DNA of 64,000 bases from an uncultured Flavobacteriaceae bacterium (GTDB taxonomy: Bacteria; Bacteroidota; Bacteroidia; Flavobacteriales; Flavobacteriaceae). Position numbers and translations under genes: made by a program. This document shows, piece by piece, positions 1 through 8,130 of the stretch. Under the pieces are notes generated by a model, which was not told the origin of the DNA, did no database searches, and saw only the letters and a list, made by a program, of their open reading frames with translations. The stretch lies in the NCBI GenBank assembly GCA_947494205.1, contig CANLUH010000013.1, positions 46,820 to 110,819 on the forward strand, written 5' to 3'. Position 1 is the first letter of the stretch. Each line of letters opens with the position of its first letter.

Positions 1-705
1 GTCCGATACTTTTAGCCAATCGTTATTACCAGAAACTTTAGCAAATAATTTATAATACCCCGGAGCAAAATATGAAGGATTCGTAGTATTAGATCCTCCC
101 CATTCGTCTCCTGCTTTAAGAACATAGGTGTCTTGTTCTACCATGAATTTTAACATGGCATCAATAATTCGAAGCGCTTCTTTTCTGTATCCTTTGTTTG
201 TACTTATTTGTGAGTGTGCTACTAAAAGTGCAAAAGCAACATCTTCGTCTGCATCTGTGGCAGCATTTTCTCCAGCTAATTCTCCCTTGTCATCAATTTT
301 CCAATTCATTAAACCGTTATGATTTAGATAGTTTTGATAATAAAGTAGTAAATCATCAAAAAGTGATTCGTCTTTCATAAAAGCAGACGCTAATAAACCG
401 TAAGCAATACCTTCAGAGACTGTGTGTTTCATGTCGTCAAACAAAACGCGTTTTCCAACAGGACAACCATTAGATGTAATGTATTTTGCTTTCCATTTAC
501 TATATACAGTATCTAAAACTTTTAAGTTTATATCCTGCGGTAATAGACCGTGTGGGTAAGCACTTTCTTTTTTTGTACTTGTTGTTTCTGTTTCAATTTT
601 TGCAGAGTCTTGCTTTTTTTCTTCTTTACAGTTGCTTAAAGTTATAAAAGCAGTAAAAATAAAAAGTTGAAACAATACTTTTAAGGGAGTCGAGGATAAT
701 ATCAT
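1..705 (-). CDS. Glycoside hydrolase family 8 lipoprotein, 3' end outside the window
   Basis: Read from the ATG at 705 down to base 1; 235 residues are visible and the reading frame is still open at the edge, so the C-terminus is missing. The N-terminus is a lipoprotein signal ending in LSNC (Cys26), so the protein should be exported and lipid-anchored. The mature part has the GH8 (alpha/alpha)6 pattern: SEGIAYGLL, whose Glu is the expected general acid, then NGLMNWKID, then ATDADEDVAFALL, which fits the GH8 signature. GH8 enzymes hydrolyse beta-1,4 glucan, xylan or chitosan; the substrate cannot be read from this fragment. It is transcribed in the same direction as the trp operon, but a 75-bp gap and the unrelated product suggest a separate unit. 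Confidence 0.85.
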   Translation of the reverse strand, partial: MILSSTPLKVLFQLFIFTAFITLSNCKEEKKQDSAKIETETTSTKKESAYPHGLLPQDINLKVLDTVYSKWKAKYITSNGCPVGKRVLFDDMKHTVSEGIAYGLLASAFMKDESLFDDLLLYYQNYLNHNGLMNWKIDDKGELAGENAATDADEDVAFALLVAHSQISTNKGYRKEALRIIDAMLKFMVEQDTYVLKAGDEWGGSNTTNPSYFAPGYYKLFAKVSGNNDWLKVSD

Positions 706-780
706 AATGTAGCTTACAGCGTTTAGATTTTTATACTTGCAATTTAAAGTATTTTAAGGTGTCTATTTTTACCTTTAAAA

Positions 781-1545
781 TCAATTTTTGATACTATTTG
801 TAAAATTATTGATAGTATTTACGCCATCTGTAGCTAAATGTTTTATAAAAGCACTTCCTATAATAGCTCCTTTTGCATATTGTGTGGCTTGCGTAAATGT
901 CTCATTATTAGAAATACCAAAACCAACAATTTGTGGGTTCTTTAATTTCATATCGGCTATGCGTTTAAAGTAATTGGTTTGTTCTTCTCCAAAACCTGTT
1001 TTACTACCTGTTACACTTGCACTACTAACCATATAAATAAAACCATTAGATATAGAGTCTATAAATTGTATACGCTCTACAGAGGTTTGCGGTGTAATCA
1101 AGAATACATTTATTAAACCATATTTTTCGAACGTAGCTTTGTATTGTTCGTTATAAACATCTACTGGTAAATCTGGAATGATTAAACCATCGATACCAAT
1201 TTCTTGGCAGGTTTTGCAAAAGGCTTCTACACCATATTGTAACATGGGATTAAAGTATCCCATGATTATTAAGGGAATAGATACTGTTTTTCGAATATCT
1301 TTTAGTTGATCGAACAACAATTGAGTTGTCATTCCGTTTTTTAATGCTTGTGTAGAACTTTCTTGTATTGTTGGCCCATCTGCTAATGGATCACTGAAAG
1401 GGAGTCCTATTTCTATCATATCTACACCACTGTTTTCTAAATTTTGAATAATGGTAGTGGTATCTTCAAGATTTGGATATCCTGCCGAAAAATATATAGA
1501 TAAGAGTTTTTTATCTTCTTGTAGTTTGCTGTTTATTCTGTTCAT
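781..1545 (-). CDS. trpA: Tryptophan synthase alpha chain
   Basis: Splits indole-3-glycerol phosphate into indole and glyceraldehyde-3-phosphate, passing indole to TrpB in the cytoplasmic alpha2-beta2 complex. The catalytic Glu45 (MIEIGLPFSDP) and Asp56 (LADGP) are present, and 254 residues is close to the usual length. I start at the ATG at 1545, which gives MNRINSKLQEDKK. An upstream in-frame ATG at 1575 would add ten residues encoded by a palindromic intergenic repeat, so I rejected it. Last gene of the trp operon, 156 bp after trpB. Confidence 0.96.
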   Translation of the reverse strand: MNRINSKLQEDKKLLSIYFSAGYPNLEDTTTIIQNLENSGVDMIEIGLPFSDPLADGPTIQESSTQALKNGMTTQLLFDQLKDIRKTVSIPLIIMGYFNPMLQYGVEAFCKTCQEIGIDGLIIPDLPVDVYNEQYKATFEKYGLINVFLITPQTSVERIQFIDSISNGFIYMVSSASVTGSKTGFGEEQTNYFKRIADMKLKNPQIVGFGISNNETFTQATQYAKGAIIGSAFIKHLATDGVNTINNFTNSIKN

Positions 1546-1551
1546 GTTTAC

Positions 1552-1569
1552 TTTCCGCGAAGGCGGAAA
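1552..1569. repeat. Small palindromic repeat, TTTCCGC-gaag-GCGGAAA
   Basis: Perfect 7-bp stem with a 4-base loop just upstream of trpA. Variants of the same hairpin lie at 3671-3690 (trpF-trpC gap) and 7874-7893 (before trpE), so this is a dispersed element inserted in several gaps of one operon. Confidence 0.7.
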
Positions 1570-1620
1570 TCTCATTTAGTTAAACTTTATTTTATATATA
1601 GGTAATACATTCGAGTTAGT

Positions 1621-1694
1621 GCGTTAAGGATTGAAAGGTTTGTTTGAGCTCATCTTTGATAGCGAGCCTTGAAAGCCTGACCTTTGGTAACGCC
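1621..1694. repeat. Intergenic repeat, type GCGTTAAGGATT...GGTAACGCC, copy 1
   Basis: Begins GCGTTAAGGATT, contains GAGCTC, and ends AGCCTGACC...GGTAACGCC. The ends form an imperfect inverted repeat (GCGTTA against TAACGC). A second, longer copy with the same ends lies at 6304-6449. It fills most of the trpB-trpA gap. No coding potential seen. Confidence 0.7.
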
Positions 1695-1701
1695 ATAAAA
1701 A

Positions 1702-2883
1702 CTATAATTTAAAATACTCTATATAATTCTGTAAATCCTTATCACCTCGCCCCGATAAATTAATAACCACAATATCGTCTGGCTTAAATTGTTTTTGGTC
1801 GAAAATGGCTAAAGCATGTGAGGTTTCTATAGCTGGAATAATACCTTCTAATTGACTCAATTCTAAACCTGCAGTCATGGCTTCATCATCTGTTATAGAT
1901 ATAAATTCGGCACGACCAGTTTTATACAAATGCGCATGCATTGGGCCAACACCAGGGTAATCTAAACCAGCTGAAATAGAATAAGGTTCAGTGATTTGTC
2001 CATCGTTAGTTTGCATTAGTAAGGTTTTACTACCATGAATAATACCTTCTTTTCCTAATACAGAAGTGGCGGCACTTTCTCCTGAATGTATGCCTTTTCC
2101 TGCAGCTTCTACAGCTATTAGTTTTACATCTGTATTCTCTAAATAATGATAAAAAGCGCCAGCTGCATTGCTACCACCTCCAACACAAGCAACTACATAA
2201 TCTGGTGTTGTACGGCCTTCTTTCTCCTGTAGTTGCCATTGTATTTCTTCGGAAACGACAGCTTGAAAACGGGCTACCATGTCTGGATAGGGGTGTGGGC
2301 CCACAACACTACCTATAATATAATGTGTGTCTACAGGATTATTAATCCAATCTCTTATGGCTTCGTTGGTAGCATCTTTTAGTGTTTTGCTTCCTGATAG
2401 TGCTGGCACGACTTTAGCGCCTAACATTTTCATTCTAGCGACATTTGGTGCTTGTCTAGCAATGTCTATTTCTCCCATATACACAATACATTCCATACCC
2501 ATTAAAGCACATACGGTTGCTGTGGCTACACCGTGTTGCCCTGCTCCAGTTTCGGCAATAATTCGTTTTTTACCTAAACGTTGCGCCATTAAAATTTGTC
2601 CAATAGTATTGTTTACTTTGTGCGCGCCTGTATGGTTTAAATCTTCTCGTTTTAAGTAGATTTTGGTATTGTGTTTTTCGCTTAATCGTTTTGCGTAATA
2701 TAATGGAGAAGGACGTCCTACGTAATCTTTTAATAATTGGTCGAATGCTTCTTTAAAAGAAGGTTCTGCCATTATTTTTAAATAATTTTGACGTAATTCT
2801 TCTACGTTTGGATATAGCATTTCTGGAATGTATGCGCCTCCAAACGCTCCGTAATAGCCTTTGTCGTTAATATTATAGGTCAT
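1702..2883 (-). CDS. trpB: Tryptophan synthase beta chain
   Basis: PLP enzyme that condenses indole with L-serine to form tryptophan. The PLP lysine is Lys89 in HTGAHKVNN, and the phosphate-binding loop GGGSNAAG is present near residue 236. At 393 residues it is full length, and the N-terminus ([18 protein letters not shown]) is typical. It is the TrpB1 type that pairs with TrpA. Separated from trpF by 72 bp holding a small hairpin. Confidence 0.97.
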   Translation of the reverse strand: MTYNINDKGYYGAFGGAYIPEMLYPNVEELRQNYLKIMAEPSFKEAFDQLLKDYVGRPSPLYYAKRLSEKHNTKIYLKREDLNHTGAHKVNNTIGQILMAQRLGKKRIIAETGAGQHGVATATVCALMGMECIVYMGEIDIARQAPNVARMKMLGAKVVPALSGSKTLKDATNEAIRDWINNPVDTHYIIGSVVGPHPYPDMVARFQAVVSEEIQWQLQEKEGRTTPDYVVACVGGGSNAAGAFYHYLENTDVKLIAVEAAGKGIHSGESAATSVLGKEGIIHGSKTLLMQTNDGQITEPYSISAGLDYPGVGPMHAHLYKTGRAEFISITDDEAMTAGLELSQLEGIIPAIETSHALAIFDQKQFKPDDIVVINLSGRGDKDLQNYIEYFKL

Positions 2884-2889
2884 AATCTT

Positions 2890-2909
2890 ATTCCTGAGTG
2901 ATTAGGAAT
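2890..2909. repeat. Short inverted repeat in the trpF-trpB gap
   Basis: ATTCCT-gagtgatt-AGGAAT, a 6-bp stem with an 8-base loop, without a U-run. Too weak to act as a terminator inside the operon. It looks like another small dispersed element, but only one copy was seen in the window. Confidence 0.4.
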
Positions 2910-2955
2910 TTGTTTAATTAAACTTTATTTTTTTGAAGTATGTTATGCTTTTGTT

Positions 2956-3594
2956 TTAGTCAAAAACATAACCATGCTTTACTAACTGGTATTTAAAATC
3001 TTTTAGTTTTTTTAGGTCTTTAAATCCTGAAGCGGTTTCAAATTTGCTGTTTAAATCTAGAGTACAACATAAATCTGATTCTGGTCTTTTTAAGAACAAT
3101 AATAAAGCATCTAATTCCTCTGGGCCAATACCACCGCTTAAAAAGTACGATTTGCTAGATTTGTATTTCTTTAATACGTTCCAGTTAAAGGTGTAACCGT
3201 TACCGCCAGGTTCTTTGCCTTTTGTATCGAATAAATAGTATTTACAAACGTCTTCGTAAGGTTCTAAAACTTTAAAATCGAATTGATTTTTTATAGAAAA
3301 TACCTTTATAACAATTAAACCTTTGTCTTGTAATTGTGCGCATAATTCTGGTGATTCGTCACCGTGTAATTGTACGCCTTGTAAATTGTATTCTTCTACT
3401 TTATTTAATATAAATTCTAGTTTAGAGTTTACAAAAACACCAATCTTTTCAATGTGTTCTGGTAAATCTGGCATGTCTCCTTTAAAATTGCGAGGAGATT
3501 TTTCGTAAAAAATGAATCCTAAGTAATCAGGTTGTAATTCTGCAACATCTAAAATGTTGTTTTCAAGCTTCATTCCGCAGACTTTTAGTTTCAT
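2956..3594 (-). CDS. trpF: Phosphoribosylanthranilate isomerase
   Basis: Converts N-(5-phosphoribosyl)anthranilate to the CdRP enol, third step of the pathway. TIM barrel with the catalytic Cys6 in KVCGMK and the catalytic Asp123 in LFDTKGKEPGGNG. The 212 residues are normal for a single-domain enzyme; it is not fused to TrpC as in enterobacteria. Located between trpC and trpB. Confidence 0.96.
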   Translation of the reverse strand: MKLKVCGMKLENNILDVAELQPDYLGFIFYEKSPRNFKGDMPDLPEHIEKIGVFVNSKLEFILNKVEEYNLQGVQLHGDESPELCAQLQDKGLIVIKVFSIKNQFDFKVLEPYEDVCKYYLFDTKGKEPGGNGYTFNWNVLKKYKSSKSYFLSGGIGPEELDALLLFLKRPESDLCCTLDLNSKFETASGFKDLKKLKDFKYQLVKHGYVFD

Positions 3595-3670
3595 AGTTGT
3601 TTATTTTTAATATTATTTGAGTCATGTCGAATTAAGCCGAGCATAACAATTGTTTCTTTTTATTTAAGAG

Positions 3671-3690
3671 ATTCCCGCTTTCGCGAGAAT
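3671..3690. repeat. Small palindromic repeat, ATTCCCGC...GCGAGAAT
   Basis: Degenerate member of the hairpin family seen at 1552-1569 and 7874-7893 (outer ATTC/GAAT, inner CGC/GCG), placed in the trpC-trpF gap. The same gap also holds a GTCGAATTAAGCCGAG stretch that resembles other flavobacterial intergenic repeats. Confidence 0.55.
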
Positions 3691-3697
3691 AACAAAG

Positions 3698-4480
3698 TCA
3701 TTGTAATTGTGTTATAAATTGTTTAGCACTTTCTCCCGCATTGTCTGTTTTCATAAAGTTTTCTCCTATTAAAAATCCTTTATAACCGTAAGGCTTTAAT
3801 GTTTTTATGGCATCGATACTACTAATACCACTTTCTGATACTTTTACAAAATCGTCTGGGATTAATGTACTTAATGTTTTACTAGTTTCTAAACTAACTT
3901 CAAACGTTTTTAAATTCCTATTATTTACACCTAACATATCTAAGCTTGGCATGATGGATTTATGTAATTCTTCCTCGTTATGTACTTCTAATAAAACATC
4001 TAAGTTTAGCTGTTTTGCTAATTCAGAAAATTGTTTTATTTCTGCTTTGGTTAAAATAGCAGCTATTAATAAAATAACATCGGCTCCATAAGCTTTGGCT
4101 TCTATTATTTGATATTCGTCTATAATAAACTCTTTTCGTAATAAAGGTAAATTACAGCTTGCTCTCGCAGTTAATAAATCGTCTAGTGAACCTCCAAAAT
4201 ATTTAGTATCTGTTAAAACAGACATACCACTAACACCAGCTTCTTGGTAACCTTTAGCAACATCGAAAACATTGAAACTTTGATTTATTACGGCTTTAGA
4301 TGGAGAGCGACGTTTATGTTCGGCGATAATTCCAGTATTGCTTTGTTTTAATTTATTTGCTAAAGATACTGTTGTTCGGCTAAACAAGACAGAGGCTTCT
4401 AATTGTTTTATGGGAATGAGTTGTTTGCGAAAAGCAACTTCTTTACGTTTATCTATGACTATGCGTTCTAATATATCCAC
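3698..4480 (-). CDS. trpC: Indole-3-glycerol phosphate synthase
   Basis: Closes the indole ring from CdRP, releasing CO2 and water. TIM barrel of 260 residues. The active-site segment EHKRRSPSK (about residues 54-62) carries the catalytic Glu/Lys pair, and the phosphate-binding end shows VSESGISS and FLIGENFM. Start chosen at MDILERIVIDKRKEV, the usual N-terminus. A heptamer repeat block separates it from trpD. Confidence 0.96.
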   Translation of the reverse strand: MDILERIVIDKRKEVAFRKQLIPIKQLEASVLFSRTTVSLANKLKQSNTGIIAEHKRRSPSKAVINQSFNVFDVAKGYQEAGVSGMSVLTDTKYFGGSLDDLLTARASCNLPLLRKEFIIDEYQIIEAKAYGADVILLIAAILTKAEIKQFSELAKQLNLDVLLEVHNEEELHKSIMPSLDMLGVNNRNLKTFEVSLETSKTLSTLIPDDFVKVSESGISSIDAIKTLKPYGYKGFLIGENFMKTDNAGESAKQFITQLQ

Positions 4481-4485
4481 TTTTT

Positions 4486-4555
4486 CAGTATTCAGTATTC
4501 AGTATTCAGTATTCAGTATTCAGTGAGCAGTATGCAGTTGGCAGTAAACAGTGAG
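4486..4555. repeat. Heptamer tandem array, CAGTNNN x10
   Basis: Ten consecutive 7-bp units that all begin CAGT: five exact CAGTATT, then CAGTGAG, CAGTATG, CAGTTGG, CAGTAAA and CAGTGAG. It lies in the trpD-trpC gap. The same CAGTNNN unit, on the other strand, builds the arrays at 5693-5720 and 45665-45727. Confidence 0.85.
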
Positions 4556-4585
4556 TACTGTAAACTGCGACTTTATACTACACAC

Positions 4586-5581
4586 TTATTTTTTGCTTAA
4601 TTTTATTAATGTATCTAAGCTCTTTTTTGCTTTTCCACTCATTAAAGCGTCTTGCGCTAATACAAATCCTTTTATATGAGGTATTTGTTTTACTGTCGCA
4701 ATGGCTAAACCAGCATTGGCGCAAACAACATTGTTTTGGGCTTCTGTACCGTGACCATTAATGACATCTACAAATATTTTAGCTGAAGATTCTACTGTGT
4801 CTCCTCCAAAAATATCGCGTTGTTGTATTTGGTCTACTTTTAAATCTTTTGGTGTTAGCATGGTTTCAGAAGTATTGGAAATAATTTTTGTATTTCCGGT
4901 TAATGAAATTTCATCATAACCATCTAATGCGTGAACAATACTGTAATTTTTATCTGTGTTTTGATATAGATAACCATACAAACGTTGCAATTCTAAATTA
5001 AAAACACCTACCATTTGATTTTTAGGAAACGATGGATTTACCATGGGCCCTAACATATTAAAAAAGGTTTTTACACCTAAGGCTTTTCTAATTGGTGCTA
5101 CGTTTTTCATTGCTGGGTGAAATAACGGAGCGTGCAAGACACAAATACCTGCTTTATCTATAGATTGTTGTAAAAAACTTTTATTGCTTGTAAACTTTAT
5201 GCCTAAATGTTCCATAACATTAGAGGAACCGCAAGCAGAGGATACACCATAATTTCCATGTTTTGCTACTTTTACGCCTGCGCCTGCTGTTACAAAAGAG
5301 GATAGTGTAGAAATATTAAAGGTGTCTTTACCATCTCCTCCTGTACCACATAAATCTATGGCATTAAATTCGGAAAGATCTACGGGAATGCATAGTTCTA
5401 AAAGTGCGTCTCTAAACCCTTTTAATTCTTCTAGTGTAATGCTACGCATCATAAACACGGTAAGGAACGATGCTATTTGACTTTGGTTATAATCACCTTT
5501 AGAGATATTTACCAAGATGTTTTTAGCTTCTTCGCTAGAGATGTTTTCTTGATTTATAAGTCTGTTTAATATATTTTTCAT
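4586..5581 (-). CDS. trpD: Anthranilate phosphoribosyltransferase
   Basis: Transfers phosphoribose from PRPP to anthranilate. The diphosphate-binding motif GTGGD (79-83) with DTFNIST, the KHGNYGVSS loop and the anthranilate-binding NMLGPMVNP are all present. The 331 residues match a stand-alone TrpD; there is no fused glutaminase domain because trpG is a separate upstream gene. Confidence 0.97.
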   Translation of the reverse strand: MKNILNRLINQENISSEEAKNILVNISKGDYNQSQIASFLTVFMMRSITLEELKGFRDALLELCIPVDLSEFNAIDLCGTGGDGKDTFNISTLSSFVTAGAGVKVAKHGNYGVSSACGSSNVMEHLGIKFTSNKSFLQQSIDKAGICVLHAPLFHPAMKNVAPIRKALGVKTFFNMLGPMVNPSFPKNQMVGVFNLELQRLYGYLYQNTDKNYSIVHALDGYDEISLTGNTKIISNTSETMLTPKDLKVDQIQQRDIFGGDTVESSAKIFVDVINGHGTEAQNNVVCANAGLAIATVKQIPHIKGFVLAQDALMSGKAKKSLDTLIKLSKK

Positions 5582-5601
5582 TTAAACTTGTTTCTATGTC
5601 T

Positions 5602-5666
5602 CCTCGAGCGCAGCCGAGAGGTTTTTTTAAATACTTTAGTTTGTAGGTTTCGACTTCGCTCAACCT
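5602..5666. repeat. Two small hairpin repeats in the trpG-trpD gap
   Basis: First hairpin 5602-5621: CCTCGAGCGCAGCCGAGAGG. Second 5645-5666: AGGTT...AACCT around TCGACTTCGCTC. Both resemble CTCGAGCGCAG/TTCGACTTCGCTC-type intergenic repeats of flavobacteria (from memory, not searched). A relative of the first lies at 24015-24055. No open reading frame. Confidence 0.5.
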
Positions 5667-5692
5667 GACACCATTATTCATTTTTTACTTTA

Positions 5693-5720
5693 CTTACTGC
5701 CAACTGCAGACTGCATACTG
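5693..5720. repeat. Heptamer array, four CAGTNNN units (minus strand)
   Basis: Read on the minus strand the units are CAGTATG, CAGTCTG, CAGTTGG and CAGTAAG in exact 7-bp phase. It directly follows the trpG stop codon. Same family as 4486-4555 and 45665-45727. Confidence 0.75.
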
Positions 5721-5723
5721 CGA

Positions 5724-6290
5724 CTAATTATTAACCCAGTTCTCTAATATTTGTTTTCCGTTTGGTGTTAATACCGATTCTGGGTGGTATTGTACACCGC
5801 GTACATCGAAAACTTTATGACGCAAGGACATGATTTGTCCGTTTTCATCGAAAGAGGTTGCTTCCAACTGTTCGGGTAAATTAGTGTCTACAACCCAAGA
5901 GTGATAACGCCCTACTTCTATAGTTTTGTCTAAGTTTTTAAAAAGTAGTTCATCGTCTACTGTAATGTTTACTTTAGTTGCTACACCATGAAAAACGGTG
6001 TCTAGATTTACTAAAGTACCTCCAAAAACTTCACCAATAGCTTGTTGCCCTAAACATACACCAAGTATGCTTTTTGTTGGTGCGTATTGTTTTATAATAG
6101 CTTTTAGTAATCCTGCTTCTTCTGGGATACCTGGGCCAGGAGATAGTACTATTTTTTCGAAAGCATCGACTTCATCTAGTGTTAGTTTATCGTTTCGCTT
6201 TACGGTGACTTCGCAGTTTAAATCTTCTAAGTAATGTACTAGATTGTATGTAAAGCTATCGTAATTATCTATGACTAATATTTTTTTCAT
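5724..6290 (-). CDS. trpG: Anthranilate synthase glutamine amidotransferase component
   Basis: Class I glutaminase that hydrolyses glutamine and channels ammonia to TrpE. The catalytic triad is Cys79 (GVCLGQQ), His169 and Glu171 (QYHPES), and the oxyanion motif SPGPGIP is at 50-56. The 188 residues are standard. It could also serve a p-aminobenzoate synthase, because TrpG/PabA are often shared; its place between trpE and trpD supports the trp role. Confidence 0.95.
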   Translation of the reverse strand: MKKILVIDNYDSFTYNLVHYLEDLNCEVTVKRNDKLTLDEVDAFEKIVLSPGPGIPEEAGLLKAIIKQYAPTKSILGVCLGQQAIGEVFGGTLVNLDTVFHGVATKVNITVDDELLFKNLDKTIEVGRYHSWVVDTNLPEQLEATSFDENGQIMSLRHKVFDVRGVQYHPESVLTPNGKQILENWVNN

Positions 6291-6303
6291 AATATTTGAT
6301 TTT

Positions 6304-6449
6304 GCGTTAAGGATTACTCGTTCATTTTTATTTTTTATAGGAACTCGTGATTGTTTTACAGTTGAGGCTTTGTTGGAGCTCCTCGCAGAGAGTCCATCGT
6401 CTCCGCTCAGGATAAACTTGCTCGGAAGCCTGACCCTTGGGGTAACGCC
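6304..6449. repeat. Intergenic repeat, type GCGTTAAGGATT...GGTAACGCC, copy 2
   Basis: Longer copy (146 bp) of the element at 1621-1694: the same GCGTTAAGGATT start, internal GAGCTC, and the same AGCCTGACC...GGTAACGCC end. The centre differs and contains CTCCTCGCAGAG and CCGCTCAGGATAA. It fills the trpE-trpG gap. Confidence 0.7.
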
Positions 6450-6455
6450 ATAATT

Positions 6456-7853
6456 TTATATTTCTTTTGCTAATTCTATAGCTTTGGTTAATGCGCCTAA
6501 TTTATTATATACTTCTTGTAATTCGTGTTCTGGATTGGATTTAGATACTAATCCTGCACCTGCTTGCCAATGTAATTGATGATTTTTACTTAAAAAAGTT
6601 CTAATCATAATGGCATGATTATAATTCCCGTTAAAATCCATAAAACCGATGGCGCCTCCATAGAATGCACGACTTGTTTTTTCGTATTGTTCTATAAGTT
6701 GCATGGCTTTGTGTTTTGGCGCACCGCTTAAAGTTCCTGCAGGAAAGGTGTCGGCAACGACTTGCATGGTTTCTGTATTGTCGTGTATTTTCCCTGTTAC
6801 TTTACTTACTAAGTGAATAACGTGAGAGAAAAATTGGGCTTCTCTGTAGGTTTCCACTTGTACTTGGCTTCCGTTTCTGCTTAAATCGTTACGTGCTAAA
6901 TCTACTAACATAACATGTTCTGCATTTTCTTTGTCGTCTTGTGCTAGTTTTTTTGCAAGTTCGGCATCTTGCTCATCATTTCCTGTGCGTTTAAAGGTTC
7001 CAGCTATGGGATGAATTTCGGCAGTGCCATCTGAAACGACTAATTGCGCTTCTGGAGAGCTTCCGAAGATTTTAAAATCACCATAATCGAAATAGAATAG
7101 GTAAGGGGATGGGTTTATACTCCGTAAGGCTCTGTATACATTAAATTCATCGCCTTTAAATTGTTGTGAGAATTTTTTAGAAAGCACTAATTGAAATACA
7201 TCGCCTCTCGCACAGTGTTTTTTTGCTAATTCTACATGCGATTTATACTCATCGTCCGTTAGGTTTGATGTGATTTCAGAATCTGTTGTAAATTCGTAAG
7301 ACGCAAAGTTTTTAGATTTTATAAGATGAAGGATATCATCTATATTACTTGCGCCATCATTAAAACAATGGGCAAAGATGTAAGCTTCATTTTTAAAGTG
7401 ATTTATAGCAATTATGTTTTGATAAACAGCATAATAGATGTCGGGTATGTCTATAGAGTCTGGTTTTTTAGAAATAGCTACATCTTCAAAATACTTTACT
7501 GCATCGTATGCTGTATACCCAAATATACCGTTGTTTATAAATTTGAATTGTTTCTCGGAAGTGACTTTGAAACGTTGTGTAAATTTATGAATTCTATTCG
7601 CAACATTTTTTGTTTTATTTGTTAGTGTACTACCATCTGGAAAGGTTTCGTAAATGGTTTTATCCGTCACTTTTATAGAGGCAATTGGGTTAAAGCAAAT
7701 GTAAGAGAAACTATTATCGTTAGCGTGATAATCGCTACTTTCTAACAATATACTATTAGGGAATTTATCTCTTATTTTTAGATAAATACTTACAGGTGTA
7801 ATAGTATCTGCTAGTATTTTTTTATAATGTGTGTATAGACTAAATGTTTTCAT
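6456..7853 (-). CDS. trpE: Anthranilate synthase component I
   Basis: Converts chorismate and ammonia to anthranilate, the committed step. The feedback-inhibition motif LLESS (36-40) marks a Trp-sensitive TrpE and argues against PabB. Chorismate-binding motifs include GSSPEAQL, IAGTFKRTG, LVDLARNDL, FPAGTLSGAPK and GAGLV. Full length at 465 residues. First structural gene of the operon, preceded by the leader peptide and attenuator, so both feedback inhibition and attenuation are expected. Confidence 0.97.
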   Translation of the reverse strand: MKTFSLYTHYKKILADTITPVSIYLKIRDKFPNSILLESSDYHANDNSFSYICFNPIASIKVTDKTIYETFPDGSTLTNKTKNVANRIHKFTQRFKVTSEKQFKFINNGIFGYTAYDAVKYFEDVAISKKPDSIDIPDIYYAVYQNIIAINHFKNEAYIFAHCFNDGASNIDDILHLIKSKNFASYEFTTDSEITSNLTDDEYKSHVELAKKHCARGDVFQLVLSKKFSQQFKGDEFNVYRALRSINPSPYLFYFDYGDFKIFGSSPEAQLVVSDGTAEIHPIAGTFKRTGNDEQDAELAKKLAQDDKENAEHVMLVDLARNDLSRNGSQVQVETYREAQFFSHVIHLVSKVTGKIHDNTETMQVVADTFPAGTLSGAPKHKAMQLIEQYEKTSRAFYGGAIGFMDFNGNYNHAIMIRTFLSKNHQLHWQAGAGLVSKSNPEHELQEVYNKLGALTKAIELAKEI

Positions 7854-7873
7854 GTTCTAATTTTCTTTTTTAG

Positions 7874-7893
7874 ATTTCCGCCTTCGTGGAAAT
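7874..7893. repeat. Small palindromic repeat between the attenuator and trpE
   Basis: ATTTCCGCCTTCGTGGAAAT: terminal ATTTCC/GGAAAT pairing around CCTTCG. Same family as 1552-1569 and 3671-3690. It lies in the trpE 5' leader, downstream of the attenuator U-run, and could fold in the transcript. Confidence 0.65.
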
Positions 7894-7903
7894 GACTATT
7901 TAT

Positions 7904-7939
7904 AATACAAAAAAGGCTTGTCGTGAATGACAAGCCTTT
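7904..7939 (-). terminator. trp attenuator (intrinsic terminator)
   Basis: On the minus strand AAAGGCTTGTC (7939-7929), a 6-base loop (7928-7923) and GACAAGCCTTT (7922-7912) form a perfect 11-bp stem followed by TTTTTT. It lies 35 bases after the stop codon of a Trp-rich leader peptide and upstream of trpE, the classical position of an attenuator. Its loop and 3' arm contain ATTCACGA (7928-7921), complementary to TCGTGAAT at 7980-7973 across the leader stop codon; pairing of these eight bases would prevent the terminator stem. Confidence 0.9.
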
Positions 7940-7974
7940 GTGTATGTTATTTTAAATATACTATAGGTGCAGAT

Positions 7975-8031
7975 TCACGAATGTTGTTTTCGAGAGTTCC
8001 ACCACCAAGTTGTATTTAAATTTGTATTCAT
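7975..8031 (-). CDS. trpL: trp operon leader peptide
   Basis: ATG at 8031, 18 codons, TGA at 7977-7975: MNTNLNTTWWWNSRKQHS. Residues 9-11 are three consecutive Trp codons (8007-7999). A ribosome starved for charged tRNA-Trp should stall there; one that reaches the stop codon covers the antiterminator segment 7980-7973. The position right after a good promoter and before a strong terminator and trpE supports a genuine regulatory peptide. Too short for routine gene callers. Confidence 0.88.
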   Translation of the reverse strand: MNTNLNTTWWWNSRKQHS

Positions 8032-8046
8032 AATTGTTATAAAGTT

Positions 8047-8077
8047 CAAATATATAAATGAAATTTTAGTTTACAAA
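8047..8077 (-). promoter_or_regulatory. trp operon promoter, Bacteroidota type
   Basis: Minus strand: TTTG at 8077-8074, a 19-base spacer, TATATTTG at 8054-8047. This fits the Bacteroidota consensus TTTG-N19-TAnnTTTG. Transcription would start near 8041, leaving a 5' UTR of roughly ten bases before the leader peptide ATG. Confidence 0.8.
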
Positions 8078-8130
8078 GTCATTTTAATAAAATTGTGTAT
8101 TATTGATTTTAAATTAATAAATTTCATTGT

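Noticed and set aside
128..380. Plus-strand open frames inside the GH8 gene
   Set aside because: They are antisense shadows of a well-supported coding frame with a signal peptide and the GH8 signature.
751..780. TTTTAAGGT...ACCTTTAAAA as a terminator for trpA
   Set aside because: Imperfect AT-rich stem with a bulge and no good U-run on the minus strand.
1546..1575. Ten-residue N-terminal extension of TrpA
   Set aside because: The extension is encoded by a palindromic repeat and is absent from the usual TrpA N-terminus.
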